Of a stretch of DNA of 64,000 nt, positions 9,150-17,636 are shown one piece after another (within the stretch, counting starts at the first letter, position 1; each line of letters begins with the position of its first letter). Made by a program: the position numbers and the translations under genes. Source of the stretch: Pseudoduganella guangdongensis (GTDB taxonomy: Bacteria; Pseudomonadota; Gammaproteobacteria; Burkholderiales; Burkholderiaceae_D); contig NZ_WWCJ01000005.1 of assembly GCF_009857475.1 (NCBI RefSeq), positions 248,001 through 312,000 of the forward strand. Direction: 5' to 3'. The notes beneath the pieces were generated by a model that was not told the DNA's origin, ran no database searches, and saw nothing but the letters and a program-made list of their open reading frames with translations.

Positions 9150-9863
9150 ATGCTGGCGTTGCCCTTGCTGCCTCTGCTTATGCTGCAGGGGCGGCGTACG
9201 CGCGCCCGCACGCCGCGCCTGCCGGAGGCGCCTGGGGCGCGGCATGGTGTGCTGGTCGGGGCGGCGCCCGGCGCGCCCTTGCGCGTGTTGGGGCTGGGCG
9301 AGTCGCCGGTGGCGGGCGTGGGCGTGGCGCGGCAGGAGCAGGCGATCACCGCGCAATTTGCCCGTGCACTGGCGCGGCGGACGGGGCGGGCGGTGCAGTG
9401 GCGCGCCTGCGGCCGCAATGGTGCGACGGTGCGCGATGCGCTGGCGCAGTTGCTGCCGCAGGTGCCGCCGGAGCCGGTCGATGTGCTGCTGGTGGCCTTT
9501 GGGGTGAACGATACGGTGGCGTTCCGTCCGGTCGGCGCCTGGCAGCGGGATGTGCTGGCCTTGCTGGAGCACTTGCGCGCGCGGTGCCAGCCGCGTTTGG
9601 TGCTGCTGTCGGGCGTGCCGCCGATGCGGGAGTTCCCCGCGTTGCCGCGTCCTTTGCGCTGGGTCCTGGGCTTGAAGGCGGCGGCGCTCGATCGCGGGCT
9701 GGCTGCCTTGGCGCGTGAGCATGCCTGGCTGTACCATGTGCCGCTTGTGCTGGATTCGCGCAACGATGCTGCGCTGGCGGCGGAGGATGGCTACCATCCT
9801 TCGGCCAAGGGCTGCGAGGTGTGGGCGGACTTGCTGGCCGCCGCTTATATGGGAGTTAAATGA
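9150..9863 (+). CDS. SGNH/GDSL-type esterase or hydrolase
   Basis: The product is 237 residues from ATG 9150; a TTG at 9120 and GTG at 9141 are possible upstream starts. It opens with a short hydrophobic segment. Block I is a variant GDS (LGLGESPVAG), block III is FGVNDT, and block V is DGYHPS with the catalytic Asp-His. These are the marks of SGNH hydrolases acting on acyl or acetyl esters. The substrate cannot be inferred. Its stop overlaps the next gene by 4 bp (ATGA), so the two are translationally coupled. Confidence 0.85.
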   Translation: MLALPLLPLLMLQGRRTRARTPRLPEAPGARHGVLVGAAPGAPLRVLGLGESPVAGVGVARQEQAITAQFARALARRTGRAVQWRACGRNGATVRDALAQLLPQVPPEPVDVLLVAFGVNDTVAFRPVGAWQRDVLALLEHLRARCQPRLVLLSGVPPMREFPALPRPLRWVLGLKAAALDRGLAALAREHAWLYHVPLVLDSRNDAALAAEDGYHPSAKGCEVWADLLAAAYMGVK

Positions 9864-10495
9864 CTAAGTTATTGATCGTTGGCGCGACCGGCCTGGTGGG
9901 GCGCGAGGTGTTGCGCATGGCGCTGGAGTCGCCTGCTGTGAGTGCAGTGGTGGCGCCTGCGCGGCGTCGTTTGGCGCCGCATCCCAAGTTGACGGCACCG
10001 GTGGTGGATTTCGACCAGTTGCCGGCCATGGAGCCGTGGTGGCAGGCCGATGCGGTCATCTGCGCCTTGGGCACGACGATCAAGCTGGCTGGCTCGCAGG
10101 AGGCGTTCCGCAAGGTCGATTATGGCTATCCGATGGCGGTGGCGCGTTTGGCGCGCCAGCATGGAACGCCGGCCTTTGTGTTGAATTCCGCGCTGGGGGC
10201 GGATGCGGGTTCCGGCGTTTTCTACAATCGCGTGAAGGGTGAGGTGGAGCATGGCTTGCGCTCGCTTGCGTTTCCTTCCCTGGTGATCGTGCGCCCCGGC
10301 TTGATTGGCGGTGCGCGGGAGGAGTTCCGGCCCGGGGAGCGTGCCCTGGCGGCCGTTCTGACGGCGCTGGGGCCGGTTTTGCCGCGCGCTTGGCGTATCA
10401 ATCCTGCGTCGTGCATTGCGCGGGCCATGCTGGAGGCGGCGCTGCATCCCCAGCCCGGCGAGCACATCATTTCGTCCGACAGGATGACTATTTGA
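9860..10495 (+). CDS. Atypical short-chain dehydrogenase / NAD(P)-binding protein (HTATIP2-like)
   Basis: The 211-residue product has an N-terminal Rossmann motif (VGATGLVGREV, residues 7-17), a CALGTT segment near 70 and a conserved YNRVKGEVE near 121, as in atypical SDR proteins related to HTATIP2. The substrate is unknown. It is coupled to the SGNH hydrolase upstream and its last 8 bases overlap the 3' end of the opposing MFS/spermidine-synthase gene. Confidence 0.75.
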   Translation: MTKLLIVGATGLVGREVLRMALESPAVSAVVAPARRRLAPHPKLTAPVVDFDQLPAMEPWWQADAVICALGTTIKLAGSQEAFRKVDYGYPMAVARLARQHGTPAFVLNSALGADAGSGVFYNRVKGEVEHGLRSLAFPSLVIVRPGLIGGAREEFRPGERALAAVLTALGPVLPRAWRINPASCIARAMLEAALHPQPGEHIISSDRMTI

Positions 10496-12500
10496 TGATG
10501 CCTATCAGGCTGCTGTAATCGTCGGTCCATGGCCGGACGCCGGGTGCGGCCGGCAGTTCCTGCAGGCCGGCGTAGCGTTGCAGGCGCTCGCGCGGGCCAA
10601 GCAGCACCCAGGTGGCGGCGGTGATGCCGCGCGCGGGGTCGGACTTGTTCTCCACCAGGTAGGCGGGTCGCTGCATGCTGTCGGCGGCGCGCTTTATCAC
10701 GGGTGCCATATTCAGGTAGCGGTTGGAGATATGGATGGCCAGTACGCCGTCCGGCTTCAGGTGGCGGAAGTAGATGGCGAAGGCTTCGCGCGTGAGCAGG
10801 TGGACGGGCACGGCGTCGCCGGAGAAGGCGTCCACCGCCAGCATGTCGAATTGCCGCGACGCTTCGGCATCGAGCACGAGCCGGGCGTCGCCCAGGGCGA
10901 ATTCTTTGCTGGCGGGGCAGTCGCGCAGGAAGCTGAAGTGGCGCTCGGCGAACTCGATGACCAGCGGGTTGATCTCATAGAAGCGGTAGACGTCGCCCGG
11001 ACGGCAGTAGGCGGCCATGGTGCCGGCGCCGAGCCCGATCACGCCGACGTGCTGGCCTTCGCCATGGCGGCTGGCGGCAATGGCGATACCGGCGCCGCCG
11101 GTGTTGCCGTAGTAGGTGGTGGGCCAACGCCGTTTCTGCGGGTCGAGGAACTGCCGGCCGTGGACGATGACGCCGTGCGTCAGCTGGCGGACCTTGCCTT
11201 CGTCGCGCTGGCTATCCTTGACTTTGACGGTGCCGTAGAAATTGCGCGCTTTGGCGGTGGGGGTGGAGGGCCAGATGGCGTTGGCGCCCCACAGCACGCC
11301 CACCAGCGTGGTGCAGAAGACCGTGGCTTTGATGCGCGCGCCGCGCTGCATCTTTTCGGCCGGGCGGTGGTAGCAGGCGGCGCCGACCACGCAGACGGCG
11401 GCAATGCAGGACAGCGTCAGTTCATAGTCGTCGTTGAAGATACGCGGTGCGACCAGGCCTGCGAACAGGCCGCCCACGGCGCCGCCGACCGCGATCATCA
11501 GGTAGTAGGCGGTGAGCTGGGCGGGCGCCGGTTTGAGGCGGGCCAGTTCACCGTGGCAGGCCATGCAGTACGCAAAGATGCTGACGCTGAACAGCAGCAC
11601 CGGCCAGGCGATGCCGGAGGGGAGCAGGCTGGGGAAGGTGGTGCCGGCGATTAGCAGGGGCGTGAGCACGGCCATCAGCGGCAGGAATAGCCAGCGCTTG
11701 TACCAGCGGGCGCTTTCAAAGCACAGGATAAAGGTCAGCAGGTAGAGCACCAGCGGCAGCACCCACAACATCGGGATCGGTGCGATGTTGGCGGTGAGGT
11801 GGCTGGTGGCGGCTATCAGGATCACGCTGGGCACGGCGGTCAGGGCGCACCAGGTCAGGCTGTCGCGCAGACCGGGGGCGCCAGCGGGCGCGGGGACGGG
11901 GCGCGCGCTGCTTGCGGTGCGGCCGCGTCCGTTCAATGCCAGCGCGGCGCAGAACAGGGCGAACAGGATGAAGCCCGCCGACCAGAGGGTGGACATTTCT
12001 TGGACCGTGAAGCGCGGTTCGAACAGCAGCGGATAGCTGAGCAGGCCGAGCAGGGAGGCAAAATTGGATAGGGCGAACAGGCGGTAGGGCACGCTGCCCG
12101 GCCGCTCTTGCGCGAACCAGTGCTGCAGCAGCGGTCCGGTGGTCGATAGCAGGAAGTAGGGCAGGCCGATGCTGGCGCTCAACAGGCCCAGCAGGAGCAG
12201 GGCCGGGTCGTCGCCGGGCCCGGGTTTCCAGCTATCGGCGGGGATGATGGGGAGCGTCAGGGCCGCAGCCAGCAACAGGGCGGCGTGTAGCCACGCTTGG
12301 CGGCGCGGCGCCAGGTTGCGGCTGCTGAGGTGGGCGTACAGGTAGCCGAGCAGCAAGGTGAACTGGAAGAACAGCATGCAGACCGTCCACGCCGCCGCCG
12401 ATCCGCCGAACCAGGGCAGCACCATCTTGCCGATAATCGGCTGCACCTGGAACAGCAGGAAGGCGCTGAGGACAATGGTGCCGGCGTAAAGGATGAGCAT
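10488..12500 (-). CDS. Fused MFS-type transporter / spermidine synthase-like protein
   Basis: The 670-residue protein has about ten membrane helices in residues 1-390. A cytoplasmic aminopropyltransferase-like Rossmann domain follows (VIGLGAGTMA near 465, YEINPLV, DAFSGDAVPVHLLT near 560). This is the fused MFS/spermidine synthase family, widespread in proteobacteria. A polyamine or related role is assumed from the C-terminal domain only. It starts 10 nt after the argO stop and may be cotranscribed with it. It converges on the SDR gene with an 8-bp overlap. Confidence 0.85.
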   Translation of the reverse strand: MLILYAGTIVLSAFLLFQVQPIIGKMVLPWFGGSAAAWTVCMLFFQFTLLLGYLYAHLSSRNLAPRRQAWLHAALLLAAALTLPIIPADSWKPGPGDDPALLLLGLLSASIGLPYFLLSTTGPLLQHWFAQERPGSVPYRLFALSNFASLLGLLSYPLLFEPRFTVQEMSTLWSAGFILFALFCAALALNGRGRTASSARPVPAPAGAPGLRDSLTWCALTAVPSVILIAATSHLTANIAPIPMLWVLPLVLYLLTFILCFESARWYKRWLFLPLMAVLTPLLIAGTTFPSLLPSGIAWPVLLFSVSIFAYCMACHGELARLKPAPAQLTAYYLMIAVGGAVGGLFAGLVAPRIFNDDYELTLSCIAAVCVVGAACYHRPAEKMQRGARIKATVFCTTLVGVLWGANAIWPSTPTAKARNFYGTVKVKDSQRDEGKVRQLTHGVIVHGRQFLDPQKRRWPTTYYGNTGGAGIAIAASRHGEGQHVGVIGLGAGTMAAYCRPGDVYRFYEINPLVIEFAERHFSFLRDCPASKEFALGDARLVLDAEASRQFDMLAVDAFSGDAVPVHLLTREAFAIYFRHLKPDGVLAIHISNRYLNMAPVIKRAADSMQRPAYLVENKSDPARGITAATWVLLGPRERLQRYAGLQELPAAPGVRPWTDDYSSLIGIIK

Positions 12501-12510
12501 GCGGTCAATC

Positions 12511-13131
12511 TTACCCCGTAACGGCCGCTGAGCCCAGCACCAGGCTGGCGGCCAGGGCCAGCATGATGGCGCCGGTCAGGCCTTCGATGCATTTCCATGC
12601 CATGGGACGGCCGAATACCCCTGCCAGGCGGCTGGCGCCAAAGCCCAGCGCGCTGAACCACAGGAGGGAGGCGCTCATGGCGCCGGCCGTGAAGCCGAGC
12701 CGTTGGCTGTCGGGATAGCTGCCGCCGACCGAACCCAGCAGGACGACCGTGTCGAGATAAACGTGCGGGTTCAGCAGGGAGAGGGCGATCACGCTGGCCA
12801 GGGCCTGGCGCGCGTCCGGCGCCGGGGCGGTATCCTCGATGGCCAGGGATTTTGGCGTCAGCATGGAATGCCAGCTGCGCAGCCCATACCACAGCAGGAA
12901 GGCGGCGCCGCCCCAGCGCGCCGCCGCCAGCAGCAGGGGCGAAGACTGGATCATGGCGCCGGCACCTGCCACGCCCAGGCCGATCAGCACCACGTCGATC
13001 ACGATGCAAGCGGCCACCGTCAGCGCGACATGCTGGCGTTTGATTCCCATCCGCAATACATGGGCGTTTTGCGCTCCGATGGCCATGATCAGGCTGGCGC
13101 CCAGCCCCAAACCGTTGACGTATGCCTGCAT
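12511..13131 (-). CDS. argO: LysE/ArgO-family amino-acid exporter
   Basis: The product is 206 residues from the ATG at 13131, which is preceded by a GGAGGG ribosome-binding site; the frame is open further upstream but lacks one. It has about six membrane helices, the LysE-family opening (GLGLGASLIMAIGAQNAHV) and a conserved NPHVYLDT motif. ArgO exports arginine. The divergent neighbour is an ArgP-type activator, the known regulator of argO, which makes arginine/lysine efflux the best guess. Confidence 0.85.
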   Translation of the reverse strand: MQAYVNGLGLGASLIMAIGAQNAHVLRMGIKRQHVALTVAACIVIDVVLIGLGVAGAGAMIQSSPLLLAAARWGGAAFLLWYGLRSWHSMLTPKSLAIEDTAPAPDARQALASVIALSLLNPHVYLDTVVLLGSVGGSYPDSQRLGFTAGAMSASLLWFSALGFGASRLAGVFGRPMAWKCIEGLTGAIMLALAASLVLGSAAVTG

Positions 13132-13163
13132 TTTTCCCTCCTGTTGTGGAGCCCGGATTCTGC

Positions 13164-13220
13164 GGCGCATGGCACGCCAAGTGAAGCTCAATTAATATAT
13201 TTCACTATTCATTAAATTTG
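13164..13220. promoter_or_regulatory. argO-argP intergenic control region
   Basis: The AT-rich stretch between the divergent genes contains AGTGAA and TTCACT separated by 15 bases (from about 13179 to 13205). This is a candidate ArgP operator overlapping both promoters. The assignment rests on position and symmetry only. Confidence 0.4.
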
Positions 13221-13236
13221 CTTAAGGAGTGCGGTA

Positions 13237-14133
13237 ATGATTCCAGACCCAAGGCAGGGCGAGGCGCTGCTGGCGGTGATCGATGGCGGCAGTTTTGAAC
13301 AGGCCGCGGCGGCCTTGCACTTGACGCCCTCGGCCGTGTCGCAGCGGGTCAGCGGGCTGGAGGCAGCGCTCGGGACGCCGCTCCTGATCCGCAGCCGCCC
13401 CATCCGGCTGACCTCGGCCGGGCAGCAGTTAGTGCAGTATCTGCGCCGCAGCCGTTTAATGGAGCAGGAGTTTCTGGCGGAATTGAAAATCGCCGATGCG
13501 GTACCGCCGCGTATTGCGGTCGCGGTGAATAACGATACCTTGGGCACCTGGTTCCTGCCTGAGCTGAGTTCTTTCCTGAATAAGGAGAATATCCTGCTGG
13601 AGATAATTCTGGATGACCAGGACCATACGTATTCCTTATTCGAAAAGGGATTAGTGCTGGCCGGGGTTTCCAGTGCGCCCGAACCGATGCGCGGCTGCCG
13701 CGCCCAGCATTTGGGCTATATGCGCTACCGTTTATTGGCGCATCCGGAATTCGCCGCGCGCTGGTTCCCGGAGGGATTTAATCGTGAAGCCGCGCGCAAT
13801 GCGCCGGTCATGTTTTTCGATCGGAAAGACTCGCTGCAGCAGATATTTATCGAGCGTGAACTCGGATTACCTTTGGGCGCTTATCCGGTCCAATATATTC
13901 CTTCCAGCGATCCATTTGTCGCTTCCATCCGGCTGGGAATGGGCTATGGCATGCTGCCGCGCCAGCAATATAAATCGATGCTGGAAACGGGGGAATTGGT
14001 CGATTTGGCGCCGGGAAAATACCTGGATGTCCAATTGTATTGGCATGCATGGCGCATTCAGTCGCCGCGCCTGGTGCGCCTGACGGAGGAGGTGATCGCC
14101 GCTGCGGGGCGCGCGCTGGACAGGCAGGCTTAA
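13237..14133 (+). CDS. argP: LysR-family regulator ArgP
   Basis: The 298-residue LysR protein has an N-terminal winged HTH (residues 5-62, FEQAAAALHLTPSAVSQRVSGLE) and a substrate-binding domain, and reads like ArgP/IciA throughout. ArgP activates argO in response to arginine or lysine. It has AAGGAG before its ATG and is divergent from argO. The 3' half has more A/T-ending codons (ATT, AAT, TTA) than neighbouring genes, which may reflect weaker expression or a different history. Confidence 0.9.
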   Translation: MIPDPRQGEALLAVIDGGSFEQAAAALHLTPSAVSQRVSGLEAALGTPLLIRSRPIRLTSAGQQLVQYLRRSRLMEQEFLAELKIADAVPPRIAVAVNNDTLGTWFLPELSSFLNKENILLEIILDDQDHTYSLFEKGLVLAGVSSAPEPMRGCRAQHLGYMRYRLLAHPEFAARWFPEGFNREAARNAPVMFFDRKDSLQQIFIERELGLPLGAYPVQYIPSSDPFVASIRLGMGYGMLPRQQYKSMLETGELVDLAPGKYLDVQLYWHAWRIQSPRLVRLTEEVIAAAGRALDRQA

Positions 14134-14173
14134 AGATGGCGTGAACGCGCCAATAGTTGGCTCAAAATGGGCG

Positions 14174-14199
14174 CAAAAAAGCCCGCGTGCGGCGGGCTC
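14174..14199 (-). terminator. Terminator after asparaginase gene
   Basis: Read on the minus strand, GAGCCCGCC / GCGGGC pairs in a short hairpin followed by six T, 13 nt after the asparaginase stop. The opposing argP gene ends 41 nt away. Confidence 0.85.
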
Positions 14200-14211
14200 T
14201 CGGGGCAAGAA

Positions 14212-15279
14212 TCAATACGTGTAGAACATGCGCTGCAGTTCTTTGGTATTGCTGGTTTTGGTCATGGCCAGCATCAGCAGAATACGCGCCTTTTGTGGGT
14301 TCAGTGTATCGGCTACCACGAAGTCCAATTCATCGTCATTTGCTTCGCCATTGCGCGCCAAAATACCTTGGCCAACCCGGCTGGAGCGCACAATAATCGT
14401 ACCGCTTTTACGCGCCGCAATCAGGTCTGGCTTTACTTTTGCTGCCAGGCTGCCATCGCCAGTGCCGGCGTGGATAATGCCTTTGGCGCCCGCCGCAATA
14501 AACGCATTCAGCGCGACCGCATTCATATTCGCATAGCCATACACAATATCAACTTGCGGCAGCGCGTTCAGGCTGGAAATATCGAATTCAGTTTCGGTGG
14601 TGTGCTTGCGGGTCGAAACACGGTAGAAATGCGCTTTTGGACCCTGCACATAACCCATCATGCCCAATTCGGCGGTTTTAAATGCATCCGGGGTCGAGGT
14701 ATTCGCTTTGGTGACATCGCGCGCGCTATGGATTTGATCGCCCAAAGCCACCAGCACGCCTTTGCCAACCGCGTCCTGGCTGCCGGCAATTAATACCGCG
14801 TTATACAGGTTGATCGGGCCGTCCGCCGACAGGGCGGTGGAGGGGCGCATGGCGCCGACCAGCACCACCGGCTTGCGCGACTTGACCACCAGGTTCAGGA
14901 AGTAGGCGGTTTCTTCCAGGGTATCGGTGCCGTGGGTGATCACGATGCCGTCCACGTTTGGCTGGGCCAGCAGGGTGTTGACGCGCTTGCCCAGGGTCAG
15001 CCAGTGCTCGTTGGTCATGCTTTCAGATGCGATCTGGAAGACTTGCTCACCGCTGACGTTGGCAACTTTACGCAGTTCGGGCACCGCGTTGATCAGCTGC
15101 TGGACACCGACCGTGGCGGCGGTGTAGCCGACCGTGGTGGTGGACGTGGCGCCGGTACCGGCGATGGTGCCGCCGGTTGCCAGGATCATCACGTTAGGAA
15201 GTTTCTGCGCATGCACACTGAATGCCATGAGGAAGGCAAACAGGGCGAAGATGAATTGCGCGGGCTTGGAACGGTGCAT
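14212..15279 (-). CDS. ansB: Type II (periplasmic) L-asparaginase
   Basis: The 355-residue precursor has a signal peptide (about 1-24, ending SVHAQ). The enzyme hydrolyses asparagine, and often glutamine, to aspartate and ammonia in the periplasm. Both active-site signatures are present: ILATGGTIAG (about 33-42, nucleophile Thr) and GIVITHGTDTLEETA (about 110-124). The Lys of the catalytic triad lies in the GDQIHSARDVTKA region. The length and signal peptide mark the high-affinity type II enzyme. Confidence 0.93.
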   Translation of the reverse strand: MHRSKPAQFIFALFAFLMAFSVHAQKLPNVMILATGGTIAGTGATSTTTVGYTAATVGVQQLINAVPELRKVANVSGEQVFQIASESMTNEHWLTLGKRVNTLLAQPNVDGIVITHGTDTLEETAYFLNLVVKSRKPVVLVGAMRPSTALSADGPINLYNAVLIAGSQDAVGKGVLVALGDQIHSARDVTKANTSTPDAFKTAELGMMGYVQGPKAHFYRVSTRKHTTETEFDISSLNALPQVDIVYGYANMNAVALNAFIAAGAKGIIHAGTGDGSLAAKVKPDLIAARKSGTIIVRSSRVGQGILARNGEANDDELDFVVADTLNPQKARILLMLAMTKTSNTKELQRMFYTY

Positions 15280-15382
15280 GCGATCTCCTTGGACTTATTG
15301 AGGGAATGTTGGGAATGTTGCGCATCTTACTAAATCTGGTGCAGTATTGGCAGTAGGCTTCCATTATTGAGGTGGGACGTTG

Positions 15383-15937
15383 ATGACCGAAGATGAAGAG
15401 TACGCGCGTTCGGAACTGTACGGCTTGCTGTCCATGCTGTTCTATGGGCCGCCGTCGCAAGTGGTGCTGGACCTGATCACCGATGCCGCGATTGAAGGCG
15501 AGGGGGCCTTGGCCAGCGGCTGGCGCAGCTTGCAGCGTGCCAGCGGCAAAACCGACCAGGATAAGGTGCTGCAAGAGTACCGGACGCTGTTTGCCGGGGA
15601 CGGCCAGCCGGCGGTTGCCCTGTGCGGTTCGCATTACCTGTCCGCTGCCGCACTGGCCAGCCTGCATGAAGACCTGGCCCGTCTGGGTCTGGAGCGCTCC
15701 GAGCACCTGACCGAGGGCGAAGACCATTTCGCCGCTTTGTGCGATGCCATGCGTTCCTTGCACGGCAATTTGCCGGCGCAGCGGGCATTTTTCGGCGCCC
15801 ATATCCAACCCTGGGGCATGCAGTTGTTCGATGCGATCGACGCCCACCCCGGCGCCTCCTATTACCGCGCGGCGGGCGGCCTGGCGCGCCATTTCGTGCA
15901 GGTGGAAAGCCAGACCTTCGCCCGGATGCCGGCGTAA
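15383..15937 (+). CDS. TorD/DmsD-family molecular chaperone
   Basis: The 184-residue all-helical protein resembles the TorD/DmsD family, cytoplasmic chaperones that bind Tat signals of molybdoenzymes. The YxxLFAG-type stretch (LQEYRTLFAGDGQ, about 73-85), the HYLSAA region and the conserved EDHFAAL helix support this. The ATG at 15383 follows GGTGGG and is preferred over the overlapping TTG. No molybdoenzyme or formate dehydrogenase is nearby, so its client lies elsewhere. It is divergent from the asparaginase gene. Confidence 0.75.
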   Translation: MTEDEEYARSELYGLLSMLFYGPPSQVVLDLITDAAIEGEGALASGWRSLQRASGKTDQDKVLQEYRTLFAGDGQPAVALCGSHYLSAAALASLHEDLARLGLERSEHLTEGEDHFAALCDAMRSLHGNLPAQRAFFGAHIQPWGMQLFDAIDAHPGASYYRAAGGLARHFVQVESQTFARMPA

Positions 15938-15960
15938 AAAAACCCGCCGCAGCGGGTTTC
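15936..15960. terminator. Bidirectional terminator between convergent genes
   Basis: AAACCCGC (15940-15947) pairs with GCGGGTTT (15952-15959) across a CGCA loop, preceded by more A. It lies at the stop of the TorD-like gene and 21 nt from the stop of the opposing PEP-CTERM gene. Confidence 0.8.
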
Positions 15961-15980
15961 CACGAGGGGAGGGTGGCGAC

Positions 15981-16532
15981 TTAGCCCAGTTTATCGTTGG
16001 ATTTGCGGCGCGAAGCCAGGCCCAGCAGGCCAACCCCAACCAACAGCATGGCATAAGTGGCTGGTTCCGGAATCGGTGCAGCCAGGTTCAGGTTGCCGGC
16101 GTACGAGCCGCCCATGCCTTCAAGCGCAGTGGAACCGGTCACGGTGAAGCCGTAATTGCCCGACATCAGGGCGTCGATCGGGAAGAACTGGATGCCCGAG
16201 GAGGTGTCAAACGTGGTGTCCAGATCGGTGCGGCTGGCGTCGGCTTCGACCTTAAAGAACTGGATGCCGGTAATGCCATAGTTTGCCAGGCGGGCGGCGT
16301 CGAGCCAGGTGCGGCCTACGACGACTGAGCCGCTGGCGTAGCTGGCATTGGTATCGACCGAGAACAGATAAGTGTCGATAAAGTCGCCCGGCGTGGCATG
16401 CAATGCGCCAAAGATCGCATTGCCTGCACCATCAAAGGTCAGGGTTGTTTGTGCCATTGCGCCGGAGCTGGCAAACAGCCCTGCGGATAGCATCAATGTA
16501 CCGGCTACCTTGCTAAAAAACGCTTTCTTCAT
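15981..16532 (-). CDS. FxDxF-family PEP-CTERM exported protein
   Basis: The 183-residue precursor has a signal peptide (about 1-27, ending GAMAQ). A beta-rich domain contains the FIDTYLF motif near residue 51, which names the FxDxF family. The C-terminus is a full PEP-CTERM signal (IPEPATYAML, a hydrophobic helix and RRKS). Exosortase should process it during export to the cell surface or matrix. The length and order fit the family. No exosortase gene is in the window. Confidence 0.9.
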   Translation of the reverse strand: MKKAFFSKVAGTLMLSAGLFASSGAMAQTTLTFDGAGNAIFGALHATPGDFIDTYLFSVDTNASYASGSVVVGRTWLDAARLANYGITGIQFFKVEADASRTDLDTTFDTSSGIQFFPIDALMSGNYGFTVTGSTALEGMGGSYAGNLNLAAPIPEPATYAMLLVGVGLLGLASRRKSNDKLG

Positions 16533-16925
16533 GTTAATACCCCTTGAGTAGTGTTGTTGTGAAGGTGAAGCGAAGCTTTGCTAGCACGCGAGAAATTGCT
16601 TGGCTATATCATCAGTGGCCTGCTGAAAACATAACCTTTCCCGCTTACTAACGCTGACCAATATAGCCCACTGGTTTTGCTATATACTTCATTAATGAAG
16701 TGTGTATGTTTTCAAGCGTACAAAGGCCTGCGCGGGTTCCCGGGCGTCGTCCAATCTCCGCCCAAGGTCAAGCGGAACTTTTTTTCGTGCGCAGGGTTCG
16801 TAGGCCGAATCCGACAGTAGCAAGAGCCGAACTGACGGGGGATTTGTACGCAAACGCACCGTCCGGTGCGGTGCCCGGCCATAACATGGAACCGTGATCG
16901 AGCAAACAGAATACGGAGGCCTATC
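16533..16925. other. 393-nt non-coding stretch with symmetric promoter-like motifs
   Basis: No convincing gene lies here. It holds three TATAGC/GCTATA-type half-sites between 16609 and 16686, a perfect 16-bp palindrome ACTTCATTAATGAAGT at 16686-16701, and a small hairpin at 16855-16870 (CGCACCG / CGGTGCG). It must contain the promoters of the FxDxF gene and of the rightward envelope-stress genes. The 16-bp palindrome looks like a repressor operator. Confidence 0.5.
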
Positions 16926-17084
16926 ATGCAGACCCAAACGAACCATCCATCCAAGTACGTGGTGCGCGAATACCTCGAACGCCGTTCGCAAGAGATCAAG
17001 CCGCCCCCTTCGCCAGAGGAGATTCGCCGCCAACTCGGTTGGGGCTTGATGCTTTTCGAACCAAAGATGGAGCAAGGTCGTTAG
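16926..17084 (+). CDS. Conserved-looking small soluble protein (52 aa)
   Basis: The 52-residue charged protein has an excellent ribosome-binding site (ACGGAGG, 7 nt before ATG). It contains no membrane segment or signal peptide. It reads as a single basic/acidic helix followed by a Pro-rich linker and a PEEIRRQLGWGL helix. A terminator follows and the LiaI-like gene starts 196 nt later. The function is unknown. The ribosome-binding site and the terminator make it a real gene. Confidence 0.7.
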   Translation: MQTQTNHPSKYVVREYLERRSQEIKPPPSPEEIRRQLGWGLMLFEPKMEQGR

Positions 17085-17105
17085 GTCTCCGTACCCCGCC
17101 ACCAT

Positions 17106-17139
17106 AGCCCGCTGACCAGACCGGCAGCGGGCATTTTTT
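17106..17139 (+). terminator. Terminator after the 52-aa gene
   Basis: GCCCGCTG (17107-17114) pairs with CAGCGGGC (17125-17132), followed by A and six T. Confidence 0.85.
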
Positions 17140-17279
17140 CGCCTGTCGTGCCCATTTCCTCGCCGTTCGCTGAAATCTTCGCCATTCACCGAGCCGGCGC
17201 CGCCATTCACCGAAAAGCCGTTTCGCCGCCGCCCGCCCCCCGGTATCGTTCACCCATCCAATCAACGGGGAGCAAGAAA

Positions 17280-17636
17280 ATGAACAAAGACATGCAAGGC
17301 CGCAACCAACTGCTCTGGGGCCTGATCGTCATCGCTGTGGGCGTGCTGTTCCTGATCGACTTCGACATGCCGCCGATTGGCCAGCTGTGGCGTTACTGGC
17401 CGTTCCTGGTGATGATCTTCGGCGCCGTGAAACTGATTCCGCCCACCGCCCCCAAACATGTGGTGGACGGCCTGTGCCAGATCGCCTTCGCCGGCTGGTT
17501 CTACGCATCGTTCGAACACCTGTGGGGCCTGACCTTCAACAACAGCTGGCCGATCCTGGTCATCATCGCAGGCATCAGTATGCTGGTGCAGCCAGTTGTG
17601 ATTAAATACACCGCCAAAAAAGAGGAGAACCAATAA
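17280..17636 (+). CDS. LiaI-like small membrane protein (DUF5668-type)
   Basis: The 118-residue product starts at ATG 17280, preceded by GGGGAGCAAG; the open frame continues upstream but without support. It has about four hydrophobic segments, arranged like the LiaI/LiaF transmembrane domain: an LLWGLIVIAVGVLFLIDF opening, a conserved WRYWPFLVMIFG, and a WPILVIIAGISML segment. The stop overlaps the next start by one base (TAATG). It is the first gene of a four-gene operon with a LiaF-like protein and a LytS/LytTR pair, so it probably takes part in envelope-stress sensing. Confidence 0.8.
   Translation: MNKDMQGRNQLLWGLIVIAVGVLFLIDFDMPPIGQLWRYWPFLVMIFGAVKLIPPTAPKHVVDGLCQIAFAGWFYASFEHLWGLTFNNSWPILVIIAGISMLVQPVVIKYTAKKEENQ

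Noticed and set aside
16533..16700. Sigma-54 promoter for the FxDxF PEP-CTERM gene
   Set aside because: No pair of GG and GC elements with 10-base spacing was found on the correct strand.
16700..16897. A 65-codon rightward frame before the 52-aa gene
   Set aside because: No ribosome-binding site, Arg/Pro-rich composition and it lies in the presumed leader region.
16692..17210. Long leftward open frame across the 52-aa gene and its leader
   Set aside because: It has no ribosome-binding site, low-complexity composition and lies opposite a small gene with a strong ribosome-binding site and terminator; treated as a shadow.
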